A stretch of 64,000 nucleotides of DNA, taken from positions 17,213-81,212 of the forward strand of contig JAPOOG010000052.1 of NCBI GenBank assembly GCA_026713545.1. The letters are read 5' to 3'. Position numbers and translations under genes: made by a program. Shown here in pieces: positions 25,868 to 35,362 of the stretch. The notes below the pieces were generated by a model that saw only the letters and a program-made list of their open reading frames with translations, did not search any database and was not told the DNA's origin. This stretch comes from Bryobacterales bacterium. Lineage in GTDB: Bacteria; Acidobacteriota; Terriglobia; Bryobacterales; UBA6623. Each line of letters opens with the position of its first letter. Positions within the stretch are counted from its first letter, which is position 1.

Positions 25868-27433
25868 TCAGGTTCCGAACGGGAATACGAGTGAGCCCAG
25901 CAGGTAGACCAGCGCCGGCGCCAGCATGACGCCAATGACGTCCATGACAATGCCCACACGGAACATCTGTGGAATCGTGAGCCAGCCGCTGCCGAACACG
26001 ATGGCGTTGGGCGGGGTGGCTACGGGAAGCATGAAAGCAAACGAGCAGACGATGGACGCCGGGATCAACAACAGGTAGGGGTGGACCCCGATCTGCAATG
26101 CGGTCTCGGCGATGATCGGCGAAATCATCAGGACGGTGGCGATGTTCGACGTCGTTTCTGTCAGCGACGTGGCGATCACGCAGATCAGAGGAACCAGCAA
26201 CCAAATCGGCATGCCTTCCAGCATGGACATTTTTGAGCCGATCCAGTGGGCGAGTTCCGACTCCTGAATACCGGCGGCAAGGGCAAAGCCCCCGCCAAGC
26301 AGCAGCACGATGCTCCACGGAATGCCCTTTTGAATCGTTTGCCAATCCATGACGAAGTGCTCGCGGCGGCCTTTCCACTCGATGCCTCCGGAAAGGTTGA
26401 GCGGGAGCAGGCAGAGGAGGATGCCCATCACCATGGCGACCGTTGCGTCATGGATATCGGAGGGTGCCTCAAAGATGATCGACCAACCGGGCAGCGTGAA
26501 GCCGCCGAGTTCGATCGGCCTGCGGAAAATCCACAGGAAGGCGGTCAGAGACGACGCGGCAAGGACAACCTTTTCGGGGCCGGTCATCGGACCCATCTTG
26601 CGCAGTTCGCCTTGGATCACGTCCTGGCTGCCCATGAAGCGGATTCGGCTAAGCGGGACGTTGCCCCCAAAGCGACAGAGGTAGGCCCACATGATCGGGA
26701 CGAAGACAACGACCAGGGGAATGCAGACGAGGCTCCAGTCCAGGAAGCCGATCGGTGGCTCGTCAGGAAAGCGCGTCTGGGCGAAACCGAGGAAAGCGAC
26801 TGTTGTGGGCGAGCCGATGATGGTTCCGAGCCCTCCGACACTCGCCGAATATGCGATGCCGAGCAGCAGCATGACCCCGAAGGTTCGCTGAACGCGAGCG
26901 GGCGTGTCGGGGCCGCGTTTGCCTTCGACTTCCGCCATTTCAGCGAGTTGATTGACGACGGCCATGGCGATTGGAAGCATCATCATCGTCGTGGCGGTGT
27001 TCGAGATCCACATCGAAAGAAAAGCCGTGGCGATCATGAAGCCGAGCATCAGCCGCGCCGGCCGCGTGCCGACCTTGGCGATGGTTTCGAGCGCGATGCG
27101 GCGATGCAGATTCCACTTCTCCATGGCCAGGGCGAGGATGAAGCCGCCGATGAAGAGGAAGATGATGTGGTTCGCGTAGTTCGGAGCCACCTTGCTGCTC
27201 GGCATGATGCCCAGCAGCGGAAGCAACGGGATCGGCAAAAGGGCGGTGACGGCGATGTGCGTCGCCTCGGTAATCCACCAGGTCGCCATCAGGACGGCCA
27301 CGGCGCCCATCTTCTTGCCCATGGGTGTGAGGCCGTCCGGTGTGGGGAGCAGCAGGATCCCGAAAAAGAGAACCAGGCCCAGGATGAGCCCGACGCGATT
27401 GCGCATGCCGTATTCTTCGCTGACGGCTGTCAT
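25868..27433 (-). CDS. SLC13/DASS family anion:sodium symporter
   Basis: A 521-residue inner-membrane transporter. The first sodium-site region SNTATTMMMLPIAMAVVNQL and the second, SLTETTSNIATVLMISPII, are the paired S-N-T and T-S-N motifs of the DASS family; LPVATPPNAIVFGSGWLTIPQM closes the C-terminal half, a segment close to the family signature. It likely imports a di- or tricarboxylate or sulfate with sodium. The start is ATG 27433 with AGGG about 10 nt upstream. It is divergent from the radical SAM gene across 620 bp of repeats. Confidence 0.9.
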   Translation of the reverse strand: MTAVSEEYGMRNRVGLILGLVLFFGILLLPTPDGLTPMGKKMGAVAVLMATWWITEATHIAVTALLPIPLLPLLGIMPSSKVAPNYANHIIFLFIGGFILALAMEKWNLHRRIALETIAKVGTRPARLMLGFMIATAFLSMWISNTATTMMMLPIAMAVVNQLAEMAEVEGKRGPDTPARVQRTFGVMLLLGIAYSASVGGLGTIIGSPTTVAFLGFAQTRFPDEPPIGFLDWSLVCIPLVVVFVPIMWAYLCRFGGNVPLSRIRFMGSQDVIQGELRKMGPMTGPEKVVLAASSLTAFLWIFRRPIELGGFTLPGWSIIFEAPSDIHDATVAMVMGILLCLLPLNLSGGIEWKGRREHFVMDWQTIQKGIPWSIVLLLGGGFALAAGIQESELAHWIGSKMSMLEGMPIWLLVPLICVIATSLTETTSNIATVLMISPIIAETALQIGVHPYLLLIPASIVCSFAFMLPVATPPNAIVFGSGWLTIPQMFRVGIVMDVIGVMLAPALVYLLGSLVFPFGT

Positions 27434-27470
27434 GGACGAACCCTAGCGAGGCTCCGCCTCCGACCAACAT

Positions 27471-27540
27471 GCAGGATATCTGATCGCCGCGAGAACTTGA
27501 CTCGAATGTCAACCTTGGCCAGCGACAAGAAAACTAGTCC
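27471..27540 (+). repeat. F3 repeat, copy 1 (matches accA 5' region)
   Basis: About 70 bp match 61877-61946 at roughly 80-85 per cent by eye, including CTGATCGCCGCG, ACTTGACTCGAATGT and the TTGGC start-like triplet with AAACTAG after it. TTGAC and GTCAA form a short inverted repeat inside. Here no gene follows. Confidence 0.75.
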
Positions 27541-27660
27541 GCTTTGTGCAACAGGTGGTGAAAAGCACGAGATGGAGAAACGAGAGCCAAAACTTCACCA
27601 CCGTAACACGCGGCCGGACGCCGAAGGAACGTTGATGAGCCGGCCGGGACCGACATCCAG

Positions 27661-27837
27661 CCTGCATGTATCACCACGTGGCGAGGCGAAGTGGGTGAGA
27701 GGGCCGTCAGGACGAGGCGCGAGCCGCTTGGCGCGCGCAGGTGTACTTGAACAGTACATCGAGCACGCCGAGCAAGCGGAACGAAGTCATGGCGGTCGTA
27801 TCGCGTGCTTCGGACGTCGGGTGGTGAGAAATGCAGG
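27661..27837 (+). repeat. F1 repeat, copy 1
   Basis: A 177-bp type-I copy, from CCTGCATGTATCACCAC to GTGGTGAGAAATGCAGG, followed by CTAA. It contains the GTACTTGA...GTACAT inner palindrome and lies between two divergent genes. Confidence 0.85.
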
Positions 27838-27938
27838 CTAAGCCCTTCAGGATTCCGAAATGGCGGTCGCCGGCACAGCCGCCGCGTCCTCTGCGCCCGC
27901 GGGCGCGCGGTGTGCTTCGTGTGTCAGGAAAGCGATGG

Positions 27939-27966
27939 TTGCGAGCAGCGTCGCCAGGACTATAAT
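27939..27966 (+). promoter_or_regulatory. Possible promoter upstream of radical SAM gene
   Basis: TTGCGA at 27939-27944, a 16-bp spacer, and TATAAT at 27961-27966. An ATG at 27976 opens a 15-codon reading frame ending at 28023, which might be a leader peptide. A second -10-like TACAAT lies at 28025-28030. Confidence 0.4.
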
Positions 27967-28056
27967 CGTTGCTGGATGTCCCGCGAAGCAGATCGGGAAG
28001 GTCTGATCGATCAGCGAAACTGAGGTACAATCAAGAACTTCTGTTGGAGTAGGACT

Positions 28057-29880
28057 ATGGCTTACGATTCTCGCGGAGTGAAGTTCGTCTTGACGGCGCC
28101 GGATACCGAGAGCACTGAACAGGCTTTCAGCCCCTGGAAACAGATGATCTACGCCTCGGCTCCGGCTCGCTACGTTCCGCGGTTCATGTACAAGAACAAG
28201 TTCGAGCAGCCCAAGTACCGGGACGGCACGGCGATCGTGATGCCATACGGAATCCGGGTCATCGAAGAAATTCTCCTGCAGCATTACTCCCCCGACGACG
28301 TTGCCGTCTGCCATCCCGACGACCTTGACCACTTCGTCGGTCCCAGGACCGTCGCCGTCGGCGTCGGCGCTCACAACCCCATCGGCACGGCCTTTTCGAC
28401 CGGGGTGTACAGCAACATTTTCGGCAGTTCCGCACGGCCGGTGAACGCGGCTGAAAGCGAGCGCGTCTACAAGCATCCTGCGCTGCGAAAATATCGCCCG
28501 AAGGTCATCGTCGGCGGCGCGGGCGCTTGGCAGATTCCCAAAACCGGTTCGATGGAGCGGCTTGGCGTCGATTGCATCATCAACGGACGCTGTGAAGGCG
28601 TAGCCCTTGAGTTGTTCCGGAAGGCCGAAGCCGGAGAGGAACTCCCGCCGATTGTCAATGCTCCCGAACCCACCGTCGAGCAACTGGTGGTCCCAAGGAA
28701 ACGTTCGACCTACGGCATCGTCGAGATGAACCGCGGCTGCGGGCGGCAGTGCGCTTTCTGCTCGCCGACGCTCGAGACGCGCATCTCGGTGCCTCCCGAG
28801 CAGGCGCTCGAATCCGTACGGGCGAACACCCGCAACGGCGGAAAGATTATCTTCCCCGTCTCTGAAGACATCTTCATCTACGGCGCGGCCGCTCCGTTCT
28901 ACATCCCGAATCCGGACGCCGTCATCAACTTTTACGACTCGATCGCCCGCGAGCCCGGCGTCGAGTATCTGCCCCTTTCGCACGCCACGATCGCTCCGGC
29001 GGTGGTCAATCCGGATCTGATCAAGGAGATGTCGAAGATTCTGCTCGACAAGAGCGCCCTGCGGAACCGCAATTCCACGCATCCCGACGGCAAGTTTCTG
29101 GCGCCGCTCATCGGCATCGAGACCGGCTCCCCGCGCCTCGCGGCCCTGACCATGTCGGGCAAGTCGTTGCCGTTCGATATTCGCGATTGGCAGGAGATCG
29201 TCGTCGAGGGCATCCGTATCCTCAACGAGAACAACTGGTTCCCGGTCTGCACCTTCATCGTCGGCCTGCCCAACGAGACCCCGGACGACCTGCGTCAGAC
29301 GTTGGACCTGCTGCACCGCCTCAAGAAGGCCAAGATCCTCTACGTTCCTTCGATCTTCACGCCGCTCGAAGACACCCGCATGGCCGATGGCAAAGGTCTC
29401 AAGGCCAAGCAGCTCACGCAGTTGCAGTGGGAGTTCATGATGACGGCCTGGACGCAGAGCCGCGACTTCGGAGAGATGCGGGAGCGCTCCCGGAAGTACT
29501 TCAAGTGGGGCACCCGCGCGTTCTACTACTTCCGAGGCAAGTGGGTGCACGGCGAGCAATTCAAGTGGCCCGCCATGCGCTTCGCCGGTCTCCCCGACAA
29601 GAAGCTCAACAAGCACCTCTATCTCGATTGGAGCGCGGAGAACGAAGTTCCGGTCAAGCGGCCACGTCTTATCAGCAAGCACCGCAAGCAGTCGCTCGAA
29701 GAGTTGCGCAAGATCAATGACAAGCAGCCCTTCAGCATCTATGGTACGAGCCGCGTCGAGGAAAGTGTTGAACCGTCGCCGCTGCCGATCGTCAACGGAG
29801 CCGCGGTCGGCGCCTCCAACGGCTACGCCGGAGCAACTCCCGAACCCGTCCCGGTCGACCAACCCGTAGCCGGCGACTGA
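28057..29880 (+). CDS. Radical SAM protein with B12-binding-like N-terminus
   Basis: The protein has 607 residues and an unassigned substrate. The N-terminal 200 residues (PKVIVGGAGAWQIPKTGSMER, CIINGRCEGVALELFRKAEAG) look like the cobalamin-binding-type domain of B12-radical SAM proteins, without a clear DxHxxG motif. The radical SAM core starts near residue 222: MNRGCGRQCAFCSPT gives the 4Fe-4S ligands Cys228, Cys232 and Cys235, and GIETGSPRLAALTMSGKSLPF the SAM-binding strand. The C-terminal 100 residues are basic and end in a low-complexity Pro/Gly/Ala tail. ATG 28057 has GGAG about 7 nt upstream. YgiQ- and HpnP-like enzymes have a similar layout, but neither assignment is supported by specific motifs. 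Confidence 0.82.
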   Translation: MAYDSRGVKFVLTAPDTESTEQAFSPWKQMIYASAPARYVPRFMYKNKFEQPKYRDGTAIVMPYGIRVIEEILLQHYSPDDVAVCHPDDLDHFVGPRTVAVGVGAHNPIGTAFSTGVYSNIFGSSARPVNAAESERVYKHPALRKYRPKVIVGGAGAWQIPKTGSMERLGVDCIINGRCEGVALELFRKAEAGEELPPIVNAPEPTVEQLVVPRKRSTYGIVEMNRGCGRQCAFCSPTLETRISVPPEQALESVRANTRNGGKIIFPVSEDIFIYGAAAPFYIPNPDAVINFYDSIAREPGVEYLPLSHATIAPAVVNPDLIKEMSKILLDKSALRNRNSTHPDGKFLAPLIGIETGSPRLAALTMSGKSLPFDIRDWQEIVVEGIRILNENNWFPVCTFIVGLPNETPDDLRQTLDLLHRLKKAKILYVPSIFTPLEDTRMADGKGLKAKQLTQLQWEFMMTAWTQSRDFGEMRERSRKYFKWGTRAFYYFRGKWVHGEQFKWPAMRFAGLPDKKLNKHLYLDWSAENEVPVKRPRLISKHRKQSLEELRKINDKQPFSIYGTSRVEESVEPSPLPIVNGAAVGASNGYAGATPEPVPVDQPVAGD

Positions 29881-30014
29881 TCAACAGCCGGCTCGAGGCG
29901 GCGAAATTACAAGGACAACTGAGCCGATTCGCGGCTGTGGACACGCGCGCCCGGGCCAAAAGCCACCACGTAAGAAGACCACCCGGCAAATTCAGCCCGG
30001 AAGCTGATTCACAA

Positions 30015-32408
30015 CTACTCGCCTCGGACCCAGATCGGGCTCGCCCAGGCCATGTGCTTGTTGATCTGGATGACGCGGAGGTAGTAGTAACACTCCTCGC
30101 CATCGAACTCCTCGTCGCGAAACGTGAAATCCGCTGTCGACGAGTTGGGGTTGGTGGTGAAGATGAACTTGCCTTCTTTGATGATGTCGATTTGCTTGAG
30201 AGGCACAGTTCCTTGAACGACTACCTTGAATTCAGGCTTGCCGCGAATGACCGCCTCCTCGCCCATATACTTCCCGTTCATCGAAAACTCCACGAGAATC
30301 TTGTCCGTGGCGGCATAGGTGCGGCGGTTGTAGAGCGCGTCGAAGAGTGACTCGCGGTCGAAGCCCTTTGCATAGACGCCCGCAAAGGCGTTGTGCGTGG
30401 CCAGGTGATCGGAACTGGCGATGAAGCCGAGCTTGCGTTTGCGGGCCAGGGCATCCCATACAAAACTCTTGCTGTCCCGCTCGTAGGGCTTGCGGCGGAA
30501 ACCGCGGTGCTCGGAGTACTTGAGGTATTCAGGCCGAGAAACTCCATCCGGCGAATCGACGTACTCGTAGCTGCCGCGAAAGCCCTGAAAGATCTCCACG
30601 AGGCGTTCGAACTCGGGATCGTGGTAATCCCAACTGACCTGCTTGTCGATGAACGCGATGTGGTGCGGGATGGTGATGGCCCTCTTGCCACGTAGGGCGG
30701 CCCACAGTCCCCAAGGGCTGACGCCGACATCACCGAGGGTATACGACGCCGGCACGGGTAGGTAGTTGCGAGCGAGGTTGAGAATCGTGCGATGCCCCCA
30801 TGGGGAATGCTGGCTTCGTTCGTAAGTGTGCATGCCCACGAAAGCTCCGGCATGGGTGTAAAGCTCCGCCGCCTGCTGCGAGCGCCAAACGTTGTAAGGC
30901 CGGGTGAGATAGCGAGTGTTCTCCGTCGTTCCCAGAAAATCAAGATCGGCGGCGTCGATGGCGTAGCGGTAGTTGTCGGTGAGTGAGCCGTCCAGGTACT
31001 GTTGCTGGCCGCCGCCCAGGGAAATGTCGGTGTGGCGGTGCAGATCACCCCAATAAAGTTGAAAGCCCCCGAAGGCGTGCCGCGCCGCACGCCGCGCCGC
31101 TCCCTTCGGTCTTTGCGGGGCCGCCGCTTCGAGAGAAGGGGTCCGATCGGCTCCGCTGACCGCCGGACCGGACTTGAACTGCTTCGCGTACAACAGGTTG
31201 TGCAGCGAGCCCATGGGGTAGACGAGAAGCGTGCTGTCGCCGAGCTGGGTGACGGCCAGGCGTTGATCGATGCGGCCTTCGGTATTGAACACGGTCTCGA
31301 CCGCCGACCAGCGGTTGCCCTCCCAGGTCGTCGTGCCGATAGATAGCCACGGCGGCCGGACGTGGTGGCGGAAGAAAAGCCGCATGCGGCCGTCTCGTCC
31401 GACGGCAATCTCGGGAGCCTCCATCGTCTCCCACCCGGCCACGGCGTCGAGTTGCCGGATCGCTTCCGCCGGCCGGTACAGCTTGCCGTTCGCAAGACAG
31501 GCGATGCCGATCTTCCGCCCTTCGGCCCGCAAGCCCTTGGTGGCGGAGTCGCTCGCCCATGCTTCCGGGCCGGTTTCCCACGAAACCCAAAGACGGTCTT
31601 GCTGGTCGACACAGAGGCTCGGACGGTTCTCGAGTCGCGGCGACGAAGCTACCGCCGTTTCCTCGCCCCATTCGCCATTCACGAAACTCCGCAGCAAGAC
31701 GTCGTAATCGCCGCGGAAGCTGTCCCAGGCAATGTGAAAAGCGCCGTCCGGCGTGGCCGCGGCGACGGGTTCCCAATCGTTCGCGGCATTCGAGGTGACG
31801 GCGCCTTCCTTGCCCCACTTCCCGTCCGCGAACAGTCGGTAGAGGATATCCAGGCTCCCGTTTCGTATGCCCTGCCAAGCGAGCATGACCCGCCCGTTCG
31901 AGGCAGCGAGACGTGGAATCTGATCCGGGCCGGGATGATCCGTGAGCCGCTTCGTCCTCGACCACCCGCCGTCCGGCTCTCGGACTCTCGCATGGAGATC
32001 CCAATTGCCCTCGGCTTGTGCCGGCCAGACGACCCAGACCCGCGACTCCTCATCCACGGCGATGGCGGGTTTGTAATAGTCCCCGCCCTCTGTCGTGACT
32101 GCTTCCGCTGCGGACCAGGCGGTTTCACCGCTCTTGAGAGAGCGGACCAGAATGAGGCTGTTGCGGTCCGTTTCAGAGTAGGAGACCCATGCCGTCCAAG
32201 CGATGTCGCCGTTGGAAGCAACCGAGGGGTGATCGTCTTCTCGCAGCCCGGTCGTGAGTTCCGTGACTTCGCGGAACGCGCGTTCCACTCGCGGATTCGG
32301 TCGCAGGCCCGGACCGGAGTAGGAGGGAACCTGTGCCTGGGCCCAGGGTATGGCGAGGAGGACGGTAGCCAACGCTGCACTGGCGGGTGCGAACCTCTGC
32401 ATGGCCAT
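30015..32408 (-). CDS. Secreted DUF3604 protein with N-terminal beta-propeller-like repeats
   Basis: From ATG 32408 (a second at 32402) the 797-residue product has a signal peptide ending AQAQ. Residues about 50-400 contain repeated blocks with the W-x-x-W pattern (VWVVWPAQAEGNWDL, VMLAWQGIRNGSLDI, FHIAWDSFRGDYDV, LWVSWETG), a likely beta-propeller. The C-terminal half is DUF3604, a PHP-like metal-dependent domain: LYWGDLHRHTDISLGGG, LDFLGTTENTRY, ITIPHHIAF and GFIASSDHLATHNAFAG carry conserved His and Asp residues. The function is unknown; an extracellular phosphoesterase or lyase is possible. It ends next to the hydrolase gene's operon partner and lies 70 bp downstream of 32479-34533. Confidence 0.85.
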   Translation of the reverse strand: MAMQRFAPASAALATVLLAIPWAQAQVPSYSGPGLRPNPRVERAFREVTELTTGLREDDHPSVASNGDIAWTAWVSYSETDRNSLILVRSLKSGETAWSAAEAVTTEGGDYYKPAIAVDEESRVWVVWPAQAEGNWDLHARVREPDGGWSRTKRLTDHPGPDQIPRLAASNGRVMLAWQGIRNGSLDILYRLFADGKWGKEGAVTSNAANDWEPVAAATPDGAFHIAWDSFRGDYDVLLRSFVNGEWGEETAVASSPRLENRPSLCVDQQDRLWVSWETGPEAWASDSATKGLRAEGRKIGIACLANGKLYRPAEAIRQLDAVAGWETMEAPEIAVGRDGRMRLFFRHHVRPPWLSIGTTTWEGNRWSAVETVFNTEGRIDQRLAVTQLGDSTLLVYPMGSLHNLLYAKQFKSGPAVSGADRTPSLEAAAPQRPKGAARRAARHAFGGFQLYWGDLHRHTDISLGGGQQQYLDGSLTDNYRYAIDAADLDFLGTTENTRYLTRPYNVWRSQQAAELYTHAGAFVGMHTYERSQHSPWGHRTILNLARNYLPVPASYTLGDVGVSPWGLWAALRGKRAITIPHHIAFIDKQVSWDYHDPEFERLVEIFQGFRGSYEYVDSPDGVSRPEYLKYSEHRGFRRKPYERDSKSFVWDALARKRKLGFIASSDHLATHNAFAGVYAKGFDRESLFDALYNRRTYAATDKILVEFSMNGKYMGEEAVIRGKPEFKVVVQGTVPLKQIDIIKEGKFIFTTNPNSSTADFTFRDEEFDGEECYYYLRVIQINKHMAWASPIWVRGE

Positions 32409-32478
32409 CGATGATGCGTCCCGGACCGCTTGGAAGGGTGGCGAGTCGTCCCGCAACCGCAAACGCGGCCTCATTGCC

Positions 32479-34533
32479 CTAGTGACTCTTTTCCGAAACC
32501 ATATAGTGGTCCCACTGCGCGGCGGCTTGCTCGACGATCAGCGGCACGTCCCTTTCCAGTACATAGCCTTCCGCCGCCAGTTCCCGGGCGGCTTCTTCGA
32601 GCCGGCTCACGTAATCCTTCCGGCTTTCGTAGCGCTCCTCCATGGAAAGCCGCGGGTCTCCCGTTTTCTCCCGCTCCGCCTTGGTCCTGGCAAACGGGAT
32701 GTAGGACCCCCGCATGCTGTACAGTTCCCTGGGAGCGCCGATGCTCGGATCACGCAGGTTCCAGCCCGTGTACGTCGCCAGAGGCGCACGGATCACCGGC
32801 AACCGAATTCCCGAGGTCTCGTTTCCGTCGCCATCCACTTGCGGAACCCGCATCGGGAATGCCCTGCCGACTTCGGGCGGCTCGATGGTCACGATGCCCT
32901 TCGAGCGAAACTCCGGGCCGTAAAAGACGCGGTAAGCGTGGTGCATGCGTTCAGGAATGGCCACACCGGGAATCTTCGGAAACTCGACCTTGTTCAGCGG
33001 CGCCAGACTCCCGTTGGCGATGCTCGGATATTGCGAGGGCGGCGGCTCCTTGTTCTCGGCGAGCCACTTCTGCATGCCGGCCAGCAGCCCCCTCATGCCC
33101 CACGTGAAGTCATTGGCGTTGCTGAGGTTCTGCACGCCCTGACCGCCCGGCGGAAATCGACCCGGCCCATGTTGAGCCCCCGCGAAGAGATAGATTCGTG
33201 TCTTCTCGGACGGCGGGAAGTCCTTCCGGCCGTCAATCGCCGTGTGGATCAAAGACGCCGAGCGTCCATAGTATTCGTACGACGAGTTCGTGTAATAAAT
33301 CTTCGGGACTACGCCCGCCTTCTTCACCCGATCCAGGATGCCCTCGCTCAGCCCGGTCTCCGGGTCGGTCTGTTTCTCGTCCGTAAAGGGGAAAATGTCG
33401 GTCGGGTAGAGAAAGTTGAAGTGAGGTCGCGCATCGCGTGACGGCTGCGCGAACCGATGATTGAAGCTCCCGCGGCCCCCGCCGGCCACGTGTGACCACA
33501 CGCCGTCGAAAACCTGCCGCCCCTTTTCGTCCGCGTTGAACCCGAAATAGAGAAACGTCCTCAGGAAACGCCCGCTCTGCGACGACCCCAGAGCCAGCGT
33601 CTGCTTGACGTGCTGGTGATACTCGGCCAGTGGTTCTCCTCGGCCGCCGTTCGAGCCGTGCTTGAGGAAGGCGATCAGATCCCTTGTCGCCGCCAGCCCC
33701 AGTCCCACCAGCGCCGGGTCCTGCGACGTGTAGACGATCTCGTAGATCTTGCCCGGCTCCAGACCCGCCTTGACGAAAACGTGCGTGCGGTTCGGGACCG
33801 GCTTGCCGTCTTTCTCGCGTGCGAACAGCCATCGGTCTCGGGGCATGTTCCGCCGCGGTGCGTCGATCCGGTCTCGAACGGTGAGTTGCACCTCCGGGTC
33901 ATCGGGATTGATCACCGGATACGGCGCGTGCTGCCGATCCGCCAGGTGGAAACTGTAGATGCTCTTGTCGGGAACGTAATCGGACCGCACCAGCCCCGTA
34001 ATCGGTCGCTCGCCATCCCGAGCCACCGGCACATGGACCCTCATCAGGTTCGGCTCTTGCGCCACATCGTATTGCCAGCCCATCCACACCACGGTGTATC
34101 CCTCTTCGAGCAAGTACCCATCTCCGAAGTGAGCCTCCGTGCGCGGATCGTAAGAGCCCGTGGTGCCAACGTTGAACCGCCCCAGCAGACCTTTTCGGCC
34201 GCGGTTTACGACCTCGTAGAACACCGTCCCGTTGCCCTTGGCGGGGTCCTTCGGCAGGAGCAGGTAAAGGTCGGCGGAGAAATCGACGCGCCCGCGCGCG
34301 TTGCGGGGGGCGAAATCGAGATCCGAGATCCGTCGATTGGCCTCCAGCTTCGGGTCCACTTCGAAATGAACCTTGCCCACGATTCGCTCGTAGGCTCCGG
34401 TGGAGCCGAACGGCTTTCCGGCGAGAACGTCGCTGCGTTCTTCCACCTCGACGCGGACCAGTTCGCCCGGCGCGGTGCCGGTCAACCACAGAACCATCAC
34501 GAGCCCGAGCCTGCTTTTGGAAAAGACCGTCAA
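32479..34533 (-). CDS. Secreted alpha/beta hydrolase (Abhydrolase_10-like)
   Basis: A 684-residue exported protein. TTG 34533 is the start because GGGAGG sits 6 nt before it; a short signal peptide ending near TGTAPGE follows. The nucleophile elbow is ALGSSQSGRFLRTFLYFGFN, with Ser in G-x-S-Q-S-G; Asp and His candidates lie further on, in LYPTDIFPFTDEKQTDPETG and AGAQHGPG. The domain layout matches the large alpha/beta hydrolase family often found in Acidobacteriota and Sphingomonads, with unknown substrate. It lies on the same strand as the DUF3604 gene and probably forms an operon with it. Confidence 0.85.
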   Translation of the reverse strand: MTVFSKSRLGLVMVLWLTGTAPGELVRVEVEERSDVLAGKPFGSTGAYERIVGKVHFEVDPKLEANRRISDLDFAPRNARGRVDFSADLYLLLPKDPAKGNGTVFYEVVNRGRKGLLGRFNVGTTGSYDPRTEAHFGDGYLLEEGYTVVWMGWQYDVAQEPNLMRVHVPVARDGERPITGLVRSDYVPDKSIYSFHLADRQHAPYPVINPDDPEVQLTVRDRIDAPRRNMPRDRWLFAREKDGKPVPNRTHVFVKAGLEPGKIYEIVYTSQDPALVGLGLAATRDLIAFLKHGSNGGRGEPLAEYHQHVKQTLALGSSQSGRFLRTFLYFGFNADEKGRQVFDGVWSHVAGGGRGSFNHRFAQPSRDARPHFNFLYPTDIFPFTDEKQTDPETGLSEGILDRVKKAGVVPKIYYTNSSYEYYGRSASLIHTAIDGRKDFPPSEKTRIYLFAGAQHGPGRFPPGGQGVQNLSNANDFTWGMRGLLAGMQKWLAENKEPPPSQYPSIANGSLAPLNKVEFPKIPGVAIPERMHHAYRVFYGPEFRSKGIVTIEPPEVGRAFPMRVPQVDGDGNETSGIRLPVIRAPLATYTGWNLRDPSIGAPRELYSMRGSYIPFARTKAEREKTGDPRLSMEERYESRKDYVSRLEEAARELAAEGYVLERDVPLIVEQAAAQWDHYMVSEKSH

Positions 34534-34612
34534 GGGGCGCCTCCCGACAACGCGGTCAGTCTAGCCGACTACCGGCGGGGAAGCAAGAGCAGGTCCTGGC
34601 CGGACCGGGATT

Positions 34613-34978
34613 CTACTCGGGAATGGAGACTGTCGATCGCAAGCCGCTCTGGGTACCGCCGCTAGCCGCCGGATGGACCAACGGCTGGGGTGCGGACCAC
34701 ACGATTCGGCCGCCGGAATCGAAGAGCTGAATACGGCCTTCGCTGAAAGGCAATACCTGGTTGGCGTCTTCTTCCCCCAGTCGTAGGGATGCTCCGCCGA
34801 TCAAGGCGAGCACGCGGCCTTCGGAGTCGACGACGCGGAACTCTTGAGCCGTGACTTGGCGGGCCGGCTCCGATTGGGCAAGGGCATGTTCAGGCAGCGC
34901 AATGTCGGGCAGCACGCTCCCCAGGAAACCCGCCAGAACCGCAACAACCGCCAAACGCACATCAATGGGCCTTTTCAT
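34613..34978 (-). CDS. Small exported or anchored protein with a V-D-x-x-G-R motif
   Basis: A 121-residue protein from ATG 34978, which has AGGAGG 6 nt upstream. The N-terminus is a signal peptide or anchor (about 8-36, VRLAVVAVLAGFLGSVLPDIA, ending near ALAQ). The rest has two similar beta-hairpin blocks, EFRVVDSEGRVLALIGG and RIQLFDSGGRIVWSAP, as in small proteins of unknown function common in Acidobacteriota. It follows the F1 copy at 34992-35177 by 14 bp, so the repeat would be part of its 5' leader if the promoter lies beyond. The frame reaches into the repeat up to 35008, but the Shine-Dalgarno favours the shorter form. Confidence 0.75.
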   Translation of the reverse strand: MKRPIDVRLAVVAVLAGFLGSVLPDIALPEHALAQSEPARQVTAQEFRVVDSEGRVLALIGGASLRLGEEDANQVLPFSEGRIQLFDSGGRIVWSAPQPLVHPAASGGTQSGLRSTVSIPE

Positions 34979-34991
34979 GAAAGCCTCCTGG

Positions 34992-35177
34992 CCTGCATGT
35001 CTCACCACGCGGCGAGGCGAAGTTCGTGAGAGGGCCGACAGGACGAGGCGCGAGCCGGGCGGAGGAAAAAGGCGCGCGCAGGCGTACTTGACCGTAAGTC
35101 GAGCACGGCAAGCAAGCGCAACGAAGTCATGGCGGTCGTATCGCGTGCTTCGACCGTCGGGTGGTGAGACATGCAGG
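34992..35177 (+). repeat. F1 repeat, copy 2
   Basis: A 186-bp type-I copy from CCTGCATGTCTCACCAC to GTGGTGAGACATGCAGG. It carries an extra GGGCGGAGGAAAAA block also found at the tail of F2 repeats. Left flank CTGG, right flank CTAT. Confidence 0.85.
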
Positions 35178-35362
35178 CTATGTTCCTACGGACGTAAACG
35201 AAAGATAAGCGGTTACACGAAATCGGGGCGCCCTGAACCCGGTCGTGGGACAGGGAATGTTGTACGCAGGCCTGCCGACAGCCTCCAGTCCCTTTCTTGT
35301 TTACGTTTACGGGTGTGCAAAGAGCAGGCCGGTGAAGCGCCACAGCTTTCGATCGACTTGGA
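35178..35362. other. Spacer between two F1 copies
   Basis: No coding frame or known repeat. GTAAACG near 35195 and CGTTTAC near 35304 form a distant inverted pair; its meaning is unknown. Confidence 0.35.

Noticed and set aside
26246..27841. 531-codon plus-strand frame opposite the SLC13 gene
   Set aside because: It is a shadow of the transporter gene, extended by chance through F3 and F1 sequence.
27847..29862. 671-codon minus-strand frame opposite the radical SAM gene
   Set aside because: Its residues show no family motifs and mirror the third-position GC bias of the radical SAM gene. Only its last 40 codons or so, outside the gene, look weakly membrane-protein-like (ATIIVLATLLATIAFLTHE), with no start codon in reach.
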